Shown here in pieces: positions 44,870-58,300 of a stretch of 64,000 nucleotides of DNA. Both the position numbers and the translations under genes were made by a program. The notes under the pieces were generated by a model, which worked only from the letters and a program-made list of their open reading frames with translations, did no database searches and was not told where the DNA came from. The stretch is from Dinochytrium kinnereticum (taxonomy: Eukaryota > Chytridiomycota > Chytridiomycetes > Chytridiales > Chytridiaceae), in NCBI GenBank assembly GCA_027604005.1, contig JADGJT010000035.1, positions 35,731 to 99,730 of the forward strand, written 5' to 3'. Numbering within the stretch: position 1 is the stretch's first letter; the number at the start of each line of letters is the position of its first letter.

Positions 44870-46498
44870 ATGACCGACCCTTTTGACGCTTATCCAACAC
44901 TTTTTATTAGGTAAGGGCCTTCATCAATTACAACTATAGTATCCTTTTTATTGATCCTTACTCGTGGATTTTGTTATATATGACAACAATACTTACCAAT
45001 TTTGCTCAGTGGTCTCCCTCCTACCATCACGGAGCTGGTTTGTTTCCATCTCTTCCACTTTTCTTCCTTCTGGACTTTTGGATATTGACTTACCTTTAAC
45101 TCTGGTTCCTAGGATATTGTTCGCGTTCTGAATGAAATGCGCGTCGAGACGTGAGATACTTTAACTTTCGAATCCCTTGATTTCTTTCTAGCCCTTTGTA
45201 TTAACGCAGAATGTACAAAAATAGCAAGGTTATCATTGAGCGTGACCCCGTTACTGGTGCCCCACGTGTAAAGGTCATTTTCCGCCATATGCCGGATGGT
45301 AGGAGTTTGCGTATTAAAAATATAAGCATAGGCTTGATACCAACTTAACTACTTTCAATTAGCTGAGCGTTTCTTCGCGACTGTCAATGGTTCCATGTTC
45401 CTAGGGTCCAAGGTCCAGTTGACATTCAAGGACCCGAACATGAACTTCAGCAACACCTCCGGCGCGAAGACGATAGTTGTAAAGCACATTCCCCTAGGCG
45501 TTACCTCTCTTGAGTTCTACGAATCCGTCCGAAGCTACGGCAGGATTATCTCTTGCAAGGTTATGATTGACCGTTCTGGCACGGACTCGTACGCCTTGCT
45601 TCAGTTTGAGAACCAAGACCACGCAGATCGTTGCCTTCGTGAGATGAATGGCTCAATCTTCCGGGGGAGCGCCATGTGAGATCCCTCACTTCTTTTTCCT
45701 TGTTTTCCCAGATGATTATGTTTTTTCTCTCTTAAATATCTTCGTTGGTTTTCTGTGTAACACTTTACCCCCAATAGCGCACTGACATGGCAGTTCCCCA
45801 AAAACTCGCCGTACCAGTACCCCACCCACAAGAATGCATCTCTAGCTGTGGCAGGTGATGCTGGCAGTAAGCCAACCGCTACCGCCCTCCCTGCCTCCAC
45901 CGACAGCGTGCAGGTTGCAGTTGCGGCTGGGTGGAACCAGCCTACTCCTCCTCCTACTCCCCCCAACTCCTGGTCGTCCCCACAAGCCTACACTCCCGTT
46001 ACACCTAACTCGACTGGTTCTCAGCCTTGGTCGCCTGCTGGAAGTATTAATGGTGGAAGTGGTCCTGCTTCTCCTATTTCTCCTCAGCATATTCACACTG
46101 GCACTGGGTGGCACGCAGCTGGTCAGGCTTGGAACGCTGAGGGTGGACAGCCAACAATCCATCAGACTTTCGAGTACACCAACGTTGCTTTGGACTCGCG
46201 TAACCTCTACGTGAAAAACCTTGAGGATCATATTGACAACCTTGAGCTTTTTAACTTGTTCCGTGCTTACGGACGCATTGTTTCCGCGAGGGTTATGAGA
46301 GATGAGGCTACAGGGCGGTCGAAAGGATTCGGATTCGTCAGCTTTGAAAGTGACCAGATGGCTCAGCGGGCTCTTTTGGAGCTTAATGGCCGTAGATACG
46401 GCTCGAAGAACTTGGTCGTCAATGTCGCCGAGCCAAAAGGATACCGTGAGAGGAAGCTCCAGGCTATACATGCCAATAAGGCGGCCTCTATGACTTGA
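44870..46498 (+). CDS. three-RRM RNA-binding protein
   Basis: ATG 44870 after an A10 run. The first RRM is spread over four short exons, one of only 28 bp (45010-45037; SGLPPTITEL), then VRVLNEMRVETRMYKNSK and FRHMPDAERFFATVNGSMF. RRM2: KTIVVKHIPLGVTSLEFYES ... DSYALLQFENQDHADRCL. A Pro/Thr/Ser/Gly-rich linker of about 130 residues follows, then a canonical RRM3: RNLYVKNLEDHIDNLELFNL with RNP2 LYVKNL and RNP1 KGFGFVSF, ending KAASMT-stop at 46498. RRM3 resembles PABP-type RRMs. RRM1 and RRM2 lack the full aromatic RNP1, so they may bind RNA weakly or bind protein. The 3' flank is strikingly T-rich. Confidence 0.85.
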
Positions 46499-47297
46499 GG
46501 GTGTTCATGTTTATCTGCGAATCAGTGATTTCTCTTTGACGCCCTGGAATTTTGTGAATCCTTATATGATTGAATTCCTTTTTGGATGGCTTGTGCTTCT
46601 TTCCCTTCATAAATCTTGCTCCCCACTTCCCTCTCCCCCTTCTCCCCTCCCTCCCCAAAAAAAAACAATAACTCAAAAACCGCAAAAAACAGATTTGATT
46701 TATCATTTCCAACCACTTTTCTCGTTTATCTTCGTTTTATATTTGCCGATACTAGCTGATTCCGGGCAACGCTTTTTTTCTCTTTGTTCTGAATGGTTTT
46801 CTTATATTCTTTTTTCCTCTCCTGTTGTTGTGATGTATTTGCGCATGATTCCCAGGCTCCTTGGTCAATTTTTTGCTATTGCTTTTGTGTTGAGAGAGGA
46901 AGATCATTGCTAACTCATTCCTCCTACATGCCTTTTCTTTTATGTCTTTCAGTCCCCTCTGGCTATATTATTACTTTTTTTTTCTTTCTCTTTTTTTTCG
47001 TCTGCTAGAAGAGGAGGTGCGGGGTCTATGTCCTGACACTCTTCTGGCAGCCTACCGATCTGTTTGGAGCCACCAAATTTCCATACTTAACCCTCTCTTT
47101 TTTTTTCGTGATGTGGAGAACGAGAATAACAGAAAAATCACCCTATAAACAAGCAATCAATTTAATCCAAACTGATATAAATTTGTAATTGTATTTCTAG
47201 CGAGTTTCTGGTGATATGAACAATAGGTATGATTCTTTACTGCGATTAAAACAATATCAGTGATTCTGAAATTGGTTTGGATATCATATGACTACAC
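46499..47297. other. convergent intergenic region, T-rich
   Basis: About 800 bp between the RRM gene (+) and FHA gene (-) stops. Long T/C runs (46600-47110) explain the open frames found here. No coding signal. Confidence 0.55.
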
Positions 47298-48451
47298 CTA
47301 TGACGACTGCGGTGGAATATTTCCTTTGCTTGTAACAGGAGAAAACGGCCCTGCTAACGTTGACGTCGCGGATGAATAAGATAAACCATTAGCTGCTGTA
47401 GGCGGCGACGGTGATGCCCAGCTATTGTTCTGTGGCACTGGCGGAGCGGGTCTTGAGGTTTCAAGGTAAAATCTCTCGGAAACAGTATTTGAGTATGAGA
47501 TTGGGGCGTTATAAATGGATGGGTTAAGTGGCGATACTGGCTCAGCTGAAGTAGTTGTCTGCGGTGTGGTTGCCTCAGGTTCCTCAACTCTCATATCGGA
47601 TAAAGGTACCCGTTTTGGTTCTTGTTTAGGGAGTGGAACCGGCAGAGGCTCGTCTTTTTTGGGGGTTAGCGTGCCATATCGGGCAAAGAAGGGGTGCCTG
47701 ATTTGCTTACCATACGGAATTCCTTTTAGCCTTCGGATTCTTTGCAAGGGCGACTCCATTCCAGCCGTTAATGAGGTCCATATTGATGTGAACTCTGCTT
47801 CAATGTTTGCCCTGACTTGAGGGTCTTGACTGTAGTCAATGTAGGATTTCTCGTTTCCCTGCGATGCAAGATTCATTTGGCTATCGGCAGATCCGAGTTC
47901 GACAGTAGGAGCCGCATTTAGAATGGAGATACGCATTATAACGCATTGATGCAATACTGAATAGAGCGAGAGATTATACATTAACACTTGCAATGAGAAA
48001 AAAAGATAAAATATACTTACCTCCATTTACCTCACAGTCTTCTCCAAGTTTTAAGATATCCCCATCATGAAGCTCACACCACTGGCTTTCCGTACCTTGC
48101 GGGCTCAGCCGCTGACCATTCACAAAGGTGCCAGAAGAACTCTTTGTATCTTGAACAAATAGCTGCAGTATTGTTCAGAAGAGAATCCCCGCGAAGGAAA
48201 ACTAATTTGGAATAGAGTATTCCATACCTTTCCATCCCCACCCATAAGAACTGCGTGATTTCTTGATACGACCTTGGACGGAAACCTCAAAAGCGCAGCC
48301 GGGGTGCCATCTTGACCATCCATCAACCGACCCATCGCTTGCGGAGCATTAGGATCCAGACTTAATGTTCTCTTCCCTTTAAAAGAAGAGTTGAGGGCTA
48401 TCAAGGCCAGCTGTGTCCCAAACCCTTGGGTGGGGCCTTGTGCATTATCAT
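47298..48451 (-). CDS. FHA-domain protein (first exon not found)
   Basis: The fork-head-associated domain spans three exons: ALLRFPSKVVSRNHAVLMGG (the S-R-x-H core), LFVQDTKSSSGTFVNGQRLS and CELHDGDILKLGEDCEVNGG. FHA domains bind phosphothreonine. After it come a 60-residue helical part (RANIEAEFTSIWTSLTAGME), then a Pro/Ser/Thr-rich tail ending NIPPQSS at 47298. No ATG lies in frame before the domain: the visible exon begins at a TTATGTAG acceptor (48452), so the start exon lies upstream, perhaps at 48540-48700. The product class (Dma/SLMAP-like versus other) cannot be decided. Confidence 0.75.
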
Positions 48452-48989
48452 CTACATAAGTACAGATGGTGAAGATCAATCATGGTGGACGAGTACTGAG
48501 GTATGTCTCGAAAGGATGATGCCAATGACATTTATATGATCTGATGTATCCAGTGTTATTCAAGAGAAAAGGCAGACCTGGATTTGGCATTGGCTCCGTT
48601 GGCTTAGTGATCGGTCTCAATCTTTGCAGTGGTGCAATGCCAATTTCAAAATCTCATTCTCATGGTCATTTGCCGACGGTTAGCCTCAAAATCGAGAACA
48701 ATAAACAGCTACGGCCAAGCAAATGAGTGGAGGCGAGATTATAGCTGCTGGATATTCTGTTCAAAGCGACTAATACATATGTTCTGGGTATTCCCCTTGC
48801 AATATAAATGTGAATTTCTTTAATGAAGTTTAAGTATGTTGGAATTTCTGACCATTAGCTATCAGTTCAATGATTTATATCATGTATAATTTCCTCTGGA
48901 TGGGTTTTATGGACAACAGCAAATGCAGGATGCGGTCTCCGTTATTGTACTCTGATTTCCCCGAAATCTTTGACAATTTTGTTTACAAC

Positions 48990-50146
48990 ATGTCGTTCCT
49001 TGATGTCAATGACATGAACCACTTCACCCTCGCGGGCTTCATCCTAAACACCGAGGAAAGGACTGTTCTTTCAACCTCCCTCAAGCTGAAGGCCCAGGCA
49101 GAGAGGCTTACGGGTGGCATTTATCTATGGGGCAAGATATTGGGGATCAACAGGGATTATTACATTGCGCAAGCTCCCATGGATGACCTCTTTGCGAGGA
49201 AGTTCTACTACAGGCAAGCATCATCATTTATCAATTTATGGCTGCTTTAATGTACCTTTCTGTTTTTATATGTCGAGTTTCTGATTTATTCATTCTATTT
49301 GATGGTGGCGCAGCGTTGATATGGCTTCTTGGTTGCAACTTCCAGAAGTCACCCCGGAAGATATGGATATGATTGAAAAGATTAAAGGACGCTTCACCGG
49401 CGATCTTGCTTTTGAGTATAGTTTTGGTAAGTATCATCGTTAAGGCTTAGATTACACACTTAATCAATATACAGGCGAAGAGAATGAAGCGGAAGAGGTT
49501 TGTAAGATGCTATTTTCTTAATCAGTCAGTGAATGGTTGAATTAGAAACCAGAGGGTGCACCGGTAGAACCGAAAAAGACAATCAATGAGGAAAGACGGC
49601 TTGCTGGAACGATTGCTCTTATGAACTATGAAGCCGAAATTGTACCAAGGGGAGCGTACTACCGAGATGCTACCCATAAACTTAGTCTAAACCCAATGTT
49701 TAAAGGTACAGTCAGGATACTAATCTACAACATGGACAAGTTTTTTATTTATAAACACTCTTCAGGACTCGACCAAATCGACCTCGGACAGCTTACAAGC
49801 TATTTCCACTTCCGAGAGGGATTCGATATCAACCTGAAGACTTTGGCAGAAAGAGCATCAGGATTTGAAGAGACCATTGATATTTTTGAGACCATTGCGA
49901 AGGATGAACCCCGAGGTTCGTTAACAATATCTTACGTTTTTTCTTTTCCGATTTACCAAATACTCTTCATACTTGAAATTAGGGGTTTGGACGATTCAAG
50001 CTGAGCGTGGTGGCTCCGTTTCGTTCTTGAGATCTCTCTTGTGGCCAGGATACAGTTTTTTCCATTCTCCTAGTCCAACAAAGTGGGGTTCATTCTATTA
50101 CGGTAATGGTGTGAGGAATGTAAATATAGGCTTCATGTTGCCGTAA
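48990..50146 (+). CDS. RSPH9: radial spoke head protein 9 (RSPH9)
   Basis: ATG 48990 (MSFLDVNDMNHFTLAGFILN). Conserved RSPH9 elements: GGIYLWGKILGINRDYYIAQ, KGRFTGDLAFEYSF, LMNYEAEIVPRGAYYRDATH, LTSYFHFREGFDINLKTLAE and SVSFLRSLLWPGYSFFHSPS then TKWGSFYYGNG; last codons GFMLP, TAA at 50144-50146. Six exons or so. RSPH9 is part of the radial spoke head that transmits signals between the central pair and dynein arms in motile 9+2 axonemes, so the organism very likely makes flagellated cells. Convergent with the copper ATPase, 147 bp apart. Confidence 0.95.
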
Positions 50147-50293
50147 TGAACAAAATGGGAACTGGATCTGCAACGATTCAATTGTATTCTCAATTCCAAG
50201 CAGTACCAAATACTTTAATGCAAAAAAAAGTCTTTGAAAAAAATAAAATGAAACAAAAACTAAGAAACAGCAAATGCGAGAAATGTAAGGTTT

Positions 50294-53200
50294 TCAGCGA
50301 AGCTTCGTACCCCGTAGTGCCAAACTGCTAATAACAACACACACAGAGCTTAACGCCATGGCCAAACCCGCCATCCATGGCGCAAGGCGGATATGTATAA
50401 AAGGATATAGGACCCCAGCAGCCACAGGAATACCAATAATGTTGTAGCCAAAGGCAGCCAGAAGGTTCCATCGGATACGGCGCATGACGATACTGGAAAG
50501 CGTGAGAAGGGCGGGGATATCGAAAGGATCTGATCGAAGCAATACGGCTGAAGCAGATTCAATTGCAACATCCGACCCCGCACCCATGGCAACACTATGA
50601 ATCAAATTTAGATGGTATTAGATATATAAGAACGGTAACGCATATAAAGGGGAAGAGGCCTACCCGAGGTCAGCCTTCGCGAGAGCGATAGAATCATTGA
50701 TGCCATCACCAACAAATGCAACCTTAGGTCCACGCTTCTGGCCTCGGCGACTCCTCCGCGACACATCTTGCATTATTTTCTCAACAGCATACCCTTTATC
50801 GGCTGGAAGACAATCGGCAATCACGTTCTCGTCGGAGATCCCAACCGAAGCAGCAACGGCAAGCGCCGTCGCCCGATGATCTCCAGTCAAGAGTACTACA
50901 CGCTTTCCCATCCGTGTAAGCTTATCAACAGCCAACAAGCTGCTCTTATGTGGTGGGTCTGATATGCCTAGAATAGCTAAGAGAGTTCCCTCCCTTGACC
51001 GGTCGGCATTTCCACTTGTTAAATCCTTCCAACCAATAAATACTGGGGAAGAACCACTCTGCTGCCATGCTTCCACTCGTTCAAGCGCGGAATAAATTGA
51101 AAATCCACCGCTCGACTTGCCACATCCATTTGCCTCGACTACCCATCGTCGACTTCCGACAAAAATCCTTCTTGCTTGCTTCAATTCGCTTTGAACCACA
51201 GTCGCTGCAAGACCCATACCGGGGGTTTCCACGATATCAATGACTTCGAACAAAGAATCGCAATTTTCCGCAGCCTTATCTAGTTTTAACTTGCAAAAGT
51301 CAACAGCGGCCTTAGCCAAAGGATGTGTGCTAGATGACTCTGTTTTGGAAATAAGTGAAAGAAGATCCGCCTCCGATTGGATAATGGACGAGGATGGATC
51401 ATTTGACCCTGGAAGCAGAAAGATAGAGTCGGTCACTGTTGGTTTTCCAGAGGTCAACGTCCCAGTCTTGTCAAAAATGATGGTTGATACTGAGCTTCCT
51501 ATTTGGAGCGCTGCGCCACCACCCTTAATTAGAATACCATATTTTGCAGCCACTATGAAGAGAAATCAAGAACCAGTTAAAAAATAAATTCCATGGAAAA
51601 TTAGAACACACCTCCTGTTCCAACCATAACTGCAGTTGGTGTTGCCAATCCAAGCGCGCAGGGGCAAGCAATCACAAGTACCGAAACTGCAAACTTCATG
51701 GCAAACACAGCCTGACTTTCGCCTTCCTGCAGCCAATCTTTCGGTAAATTCGGTATGCTCGACCACACCAAAAAAGTCCCAATGGATATTAGAACAACGG
51801 TAGGCACGAACATACGAGAGATAGAGTCTGCAAGAGCCTGAATCGGTGCTCTCGAAGACTGAGCATCCTCGACAAGATTAACAATTCTTGCTAAGGCTGT
51901 CTCTGATCCTACTCGAAGGGCCTTAATAAGAACAGGAGAGACTGTATTAACGGTGCCTCCAGTTACAGAATCGCCCTTATTTTTAGTGAGTGGTAACGGT
52001 TCCCCGGTGAGCATACTTTCGTCCGCGTACGTTGAGCCATCATAAATAATACCATCACATGGGAATCGAGCACCAGGGTTGACTTTTAAAATGTCACCCA
52101 CTAACAAATTGATTAGCTAATCTTAGAACTGAAAAGGAAAAAGGATAAGAAAGGTACCTTGAACCAATCCAATTAAAATGTCCCTTTCATCGATGACCTT
52201 CGCGTGATGGTGATCATCTCCTTCGGCTTCGGAAACAGTTACAAGAATAGCCGTGTCGGGTGCTAGACCCATCAACTTTGTGACGGCTTCTCCCGTTTTC
52301 CCTTTGGCAAAGCATTCCATGTACTTCCCGAGAAGAACAAAGAAAATCAATAAAACAGAGGTCTCAAAGTATTGGTGGTCGCCCATTTTCCTCTGAATGA
52401 CAGAGTCAATTATGGAGTAAACCGAGTAGAAGTATGCCGCAGAGGTACCTAGTGCGATTAAAACGTCCATCTGCACGTAGCAATAGAAGTTAAAGAATTT
52501 TAAATGGCATGGTACAAACATTTGCTGATCTGGTATAGCGAAGAGCCTTGTATGCGCCTTTGTAAAACCTCCAACCTATCCAAAATTGTACCGGTGTGGC
52601 GAGGAGAAAGCACAAAAGGGTATTGATAGTCAATCCAGGTACAATTTCCCGCATGAGCTCCCTTCGTAAAAAGTTTGTTTCGGGAAGAGCCATTTCTATG
52701 ACCATGGAGAGGATGAAGGTAGGAACAGCAAAAATTAGGGAGAGGAGAGTGGCATTTCGGAAGTTACGAAGCTCCTCAGCGTCTTTTGCTAAGGTTAAGC
52801 TGGACGCGTTGTTTGGGTCGGCTAGCTCTGCCTCATAGCCAAGTTCCGTAATGATGTTAATAAGATCACGCGGGCCGATAACGACAGGATCATGCTTGAT
52901 GGAAGCCTTACAAGGTTATAAGTCGTCTCGATCAATATTATACCTTGTGTGTGAGGAGGCTGACGGAAACCTCACGAATCCCAGGCTTCGACTTTAGTGA
53001 GCTTTCAATGGCATTGACACATGATGCACATGTTATGCCCGTAACAGCCAGCTGAGTAGTTGCAAAAACGGGTTCAGGAGGTGGGCCTACAACAACTTCT
53101 TCGAGTGGTGCAGCATTGATTAATTGGCACGCCAGCTGAGATACAACTTCGGAAGATGAGCTAAGGACTTCATAAAGATCATCAATCCGCAATGCAATAT

Positions 53201-54424
53201 CCTCGAGTGTGCAAATGGCAGGGTCATAGATCACTGATGCCTTTTGAGGCAAAAGGGTAACCTTAACTGAATCGGACTCCACACCGGAGATTGATGCCAA
53301 TATCTTCTCGAGTGTACCAACGCACGCAGCACATGTCATCCCGTGCAGCACGAATACACCGCGCCGCCTTAGCTTAGATGCTGACTTAAATAAGTACTAC
53401 TTTAAGGGCTTTAAGAGAATGCTTACCCGTAAAAGGTCCTGCATCGACACCACCAACTAATTCTCTCTTCGAAGATGAACCGACGACCAAGAAGCCAATG
53501 TCATCCACCCTTTGAGCAAGTCGAAGCGGTGAAGTCTGAACAATGTTATGGTATACTCGAGCCTGGTGTGGTGAAATGCCAGCTTCAACAGCCTTAACTC
53601 CGGGAAGTCGAACGACAGCACTTTCAACATTCTTAGCACAGGATCCACATGTCATCCCATGAATGTCCAAGGTCGTCCAAGCCAATATCTGCTCCTCATC
53701 AGAGATGTCACCATCCTCAACGGCGTCCTCCAAAACATGCACATCTTTGTAACCATGCCTGATAAGAGATGCACGGCAGTTTTCAACTAGTAAAGGAGAG
53801 AAGCCTTGCTTGAAATGCAAATCGATCTGACGAGAGCTTAAGATGACAAAAAAAAGGAATCCACCTTACTATGACTGCATCATCTTCAACATCACTTCCA
53901 GGAACCAACGAGACGCCTCGAATATTCTGAATATCTGAAGCGAGTCGCCTTCTCACGTCGGAAAGCACACAGTTCCTTGTCATATTCGACGACGCCCGCA
54001 GGGAGGGGTCTTTGATGCACAAAGGCAATCCATTAGCGGAAGTGGCTTTGACTGGCAGTTCCACCCGAAGCCGCAAGCGATAGACAGGAAATTCCTTGAT
54101 AGTTCCCGTACGGCACTTGCACTTCAAGCATTCGCAGTGGAGGCATGTGCATGTGGGAGTTAACAATGGCTCCAAATCATCGTCTATTCCTGGTCTTCCG
54201 TTTCCGTATTTCTTCCACCCCTTTGCGATATTAATCACAGACTTTTGGCTGCAGCATCCGCAACCATTCGAAGTGGAAGTGCCTGAGCAGCAGCTAATGC
54301 GTTCTGTTGGTGCAGGCAGAGGTGTCCATGAAGGCATCTCGACAAGCACCTGAAAAAAAGAATTTGTATGTGATAATAGTGTGAAACGTCGGGCTATATA
54401 ATCAAATAAAGATTTACGAAACAT
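50294..54424 (-). CDS. copper-transporting P1B-type ATPase (CCC2/ATP7 type) with Cys-rich N-terminus
   Basis: Three heavy-metal-associated domains with GMTCGSC, GMTCAAC and GITCASC. The transporter core has TGEPLPLTK, the CPC intramembrane motif (IACPCALGLATPTAVMVGTG), DKTGTLTSGK with the phosphorylated Asp, the HP motif (SSTHPLAKA) and GDGINDSIALAKADLG. The C-terminal membrane pair ends SSLALRGTKLR at 50294. These define a Cu(I) pump of the Golgi/secretory pathway. The N-terminal 100 residues before the first HMA are unusual: ISCCSGTSTSNGCGCCSQK and TPTCTCLHCECLKCKCRTG, metallothionein-like. The start may be 54424 or the internal ATG at 54337, because a possible TTTTTTCAG acceptor sits between them. 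Confidence 0.94.
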
Positions 54425-55339
54425 ATTTCAAGGTAGTTTCCAGGACCCGTGAATACGCAAGTCCTCTTCACTCTTCAACAGAATAGGCTGGTGCACAATA
54501 TTAGTTGTATGAAGAGTAAGGTCAAGTGGTCGCTTAGGGCGGTATCAACACTGTTCTCAGGGACACTTGAAAAGGGATAATAGATCATTAAACCAATTGT
54601 GCCAGCTCCGATTCACCTACTACTTATGTCACGCTAGATCTCACGGCCTACCAGAGAAAGTGCCCGGTTGGGGTTCCATCAGACCGTCCCAAGGTCTGAG
54701 CTTGCCTCGGGCCTATACATCCAAGGTAAGGGAGTACATTCTGACCACTTACTGGGGCTGACGAGAAGGGGGTTCGTGTGATCAAGGTCCCTCTTTAACG
54801 ACGGCTTGTCGACCACCTTGTGTAAGCAGATAATCACTGAGTACATAAACGGATAGACTAAGGTTTGGTGAAAAGGAGGCGCAAAGGACAGTGGTTCGAA
54901 GACCAAAGTGAGCACGACAGCAAACTGTGATTTTGTTGGGACAACTTCTCTCCTGGTTTATTTGTTTGCTGATGCTACGATAAAAAATACATAAATAATA
55001 CAATAGTAAGTAAACGAATAACACAACTGCAAATAAATGACGAGCATAAACAATATAAACAGAACCCCGTATACACATGATGATATGCCCGCATAAGATA
55101 AAAACCTCAGGATACAAACTACAGACAAAAACCTTATGAAAGATACCTCGAATGGGAGTCGCCTGGATGAGCTCCAGGGTATGACCTTAGTTTTAGCAGA
55201 AGCTAACATATCAATAATAAGTATATGGGGGAATCTCTAACTACTTAGATATTCTCTGTCAAATATTGCTAATGAAATATTTCACAATAGAAATTTGTCA
55301 CATCTATCATTATTCAGACTTTGTTGCGAGAACGGGGTG
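54425..55339. other. divergent intergenic region, unexplained
   Basis: About 900 bp between the copper ATPase and Dicer start codons. The left half (54500-54900) is more GC-rich than the right (54950-55330, AT-rich). Short frames on both strands have mixed composition but no motif I recognise. Confidence 0.4.
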
Positions 55340-58300
55340 ATGGAAGTCGACTTGTTGACATCATCCGTCGCAAAAATCTCTGCTGCTGATCCTTCTTCGT
55401 CAGTATATGATGATGTTCTCACTACCAATGTCCTTGCTGCACCGGCTGCCCCTGTTTGCGCCGCGTCTTCGTTTGGTAGGTTTTGGACGAGTGCCATAAA
55501 GTTCAGATATTGTGAATAATTCAACCTTCGGCTCTCCAGACACTCAGCAAGGAGCTGTCGACTCCGAGGAGAATGCACGGCGTATGATGCTACCCTCTCC
55601 TCGAGCATATCAAATGCGGTTGTTTGAGCTTGCTAAAGTATGTGCTTATGGGAATTGTTGAATTCTAATTATCATTTCACAGGAGCAAAATATACTTGCC
55701 GTGTTGGACACAGGCACAGGCAAGACACTAATTGCTGTCATGCTCTTGAAACATATGAGGGACCTGGATGCTGGAAGGAAGTCTGTAAGGAACAAGGCAT
55801 TTTGAGCTGGTGTTGGGAATATTTTAAACGGATTTGTTGTTTTTTTTTGTTTTTTTATAATTATAATTATTATTATTATTTGATAGATGGTTTCATGTAA
55901 AACCTTCATTTACAACTCACCGTCATTTTTCTCTGCGTTCCCAACGCTCGCATTCCTTTCTTTCCTTTCTTTATGTCTCTCACTAATACTCTTACCTCAA
56001 TATTAGAAACGAATATCGATATTCTTAGTCCCCACTGTGACGTTGGTCACGCAGCAATCAAGCTATATACAGCAGACGACCGACTTGGAGGTCTTGCATT
56101 TCCACGGGCATCTTGGAGTGGCTCAAAAGGTATTGACTGTCGGCTATTTGTGACAATTTAGTAGTTAAGGTGGAAGAAGCTCGGTGGCGAGACTTTGTAC
56201 AAAAGTACGACTGCTTCGTGATGACGCCCGCTATTCTGGAGCAGATTTTAAGGCGGGCTTACATAGCTATGAGTGAGGTAGTATTTTGTTGCCGCTTTTC
56301 TTCTAACGGCAAAGATCAATCTTCTCGTTTTTGATGAATGCCACCATGCACGGAAGAATTCTATGTACAACCAAATCATGTCTATATTCTACGTTAAGTG
56401 CCCGCAAGAGAAGCGGCCAAAGGTTTTTGGCATGACTGCCTCTCCATCTTGCAAGGGAAAATCAGCGAGTGAGGCCCTTCGGTAATAATATCCAGGTTAA
56501 GCTCTTCCCCTTAACTATCCATAGACAGCTCGAGTGTAATCTTTTCAGCACGGCCTTTACGGCTGATAACTTAGTAGATTTTGAAAAATTCATCAACCGG
56601 CCAGCAGAGGAGGTCATATTCTTTAAGGGAAGTCAGCCAGATTTGAACACTTTTGACTTCACGGAGAAATTAATTTGCGACCATCCATTGGTCAGGAAGA
56701 TGATATTGGATGGAAGAGCCGTCGCGATAGACTTGGGGTCATGGTGTCGCGATTATTTTCTCGCTTGCTGCTTGATTTTTCTATCGAAATACGTGGACTC
56801 CATCACCGATAGCCTGGAGTCAAATGTCAGGAACGTACGTACCCCATCAGATGAAGACCAAGCGATGGGAACCAACTTTGAGTTACCCGGGATGGGAATA
56901 GATGATGAAAGTGAGTCTCTGATGAAAGAGAGTGAAGAGAATATTGCTAGCTTGAAGTGGGTGATTACTGTCCTATCGAAGCAAGGCCTGCCTGATCTTA
57001 GCCAAAAAGGAAATAACCCGAGCCTCGGTGAGCTTTCTTTGAAGTTGCAAACATTAGTTGCGGTTTTGAAGCAATATGAGGCCTCGGCGGATTCATTCTG
57101 TGGCATTATTTTCGTAGAGCGCAGAGCACAGGCTAAGTTGATCAAGCATGTGCTAAGCGAACTGCACGAGCTTAAATTTCTTAATATTGGGTTGCTAGTT
57201 GGCCACGGAGTCGGAACAAGACTCTCCGATGGATCGATGAAAATTAAAGAGCAGAAAAAGACACTTGCCGAGTTTCGAAAAGGTCAAATAAATCTTTTAA
57301 TCGCTACAAGTGCTGCGGAAGAAGGCCTTGATGTGCAGCCATGTATGCTTGTTATTCGGTAAGGCACTGACATTGATAAATTTTTTCTTAATCTTCTGTA
57401 ATCTCAATCTCATTCTGTGTTTTTTTCTCCAGGTTTGATATGGCCAAAAATGTCATCCAAAACATTCAGTCGAGGGGCAGGGCGAGACATGCAAATGCCC
57501 GCTACATACAGTTAGTCCGAGAAGATGACGAGGCAGCTCTGCAGGCACTCTATGATTTACAGGCGAGAGAGGCCGAAATGCGCGGAGAGCTCCTTCGAGA
57601 AAAAGTGCAGGATGAGGGCGAAGATATGATGACCGATATTGACGAAGATGTCCATGAAGAGTACGTCATCCCCGCTACGGGAGCCCGTCTTACCACACCG
57701 GCCGCGATACAGTTTCTCCACGACTACTGTTCTCGTCTACCTTCCGATCCATATACATACCCAATGCCTGATTTTAAGCTTAGTTTGATCCTCATGGAGA
57801 GTGGGTCTGAAGGCTTTGGCTATATTTGCTCAATCACCCTGCCAATGAACGCCCCAAAAAAGGCAAGACTCGTGACAGGATTTGCAAAAGTTACTAAGGC
57901 AGGTGCGAGGAGAAGCGCCGCCTTCCAGGCGGTCAAGAGACTTCATGCTATCGGTGAGCTGGATGACAGGTTGAGGCCTGTAAGGGTGGGGAAGGTATTT
58001 CAACCTTTAGACGAGGGTGAGGAGAGTATTATTGAGGCTGGCATTGAGAATGTTGCTTTTGATGAACTCAGCATCAACCAATATGACATAGGGGTTCCAT
58101 TGGCATTCCGATGCGGATGGGACCAAAAAATGGCCTGGCTGGTTCTTATTGAGCTTAAGGATGAGTTTAATGTGGATCGCGTCCTGGACTTTGGTATGCT
58201 CGTCCCATCACCGCTTTATCATGAGATTCGCGACATATGTAAAATCGTATTGGACAATGCTCCGAGGACGCTAAAGCTGCACGTGAGCAAGGAGCCGGTC

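Noticed and set aside
54567..54907. Possible transposon-like fragment suggested by the composition change near 54500-54900
   Set aside because: No recognisable transposase or reverse-transcriptase motif, no terminal repeats; left as unexplained intergenic DNA.
55282..55608. Minus-strand ORF of 108 codons next to the copper ATPase
   Set aside because: It is the complement of Dicer exon 1 and its intron; the + strand reading joins in phase to the conserved Dicer N-terminus.
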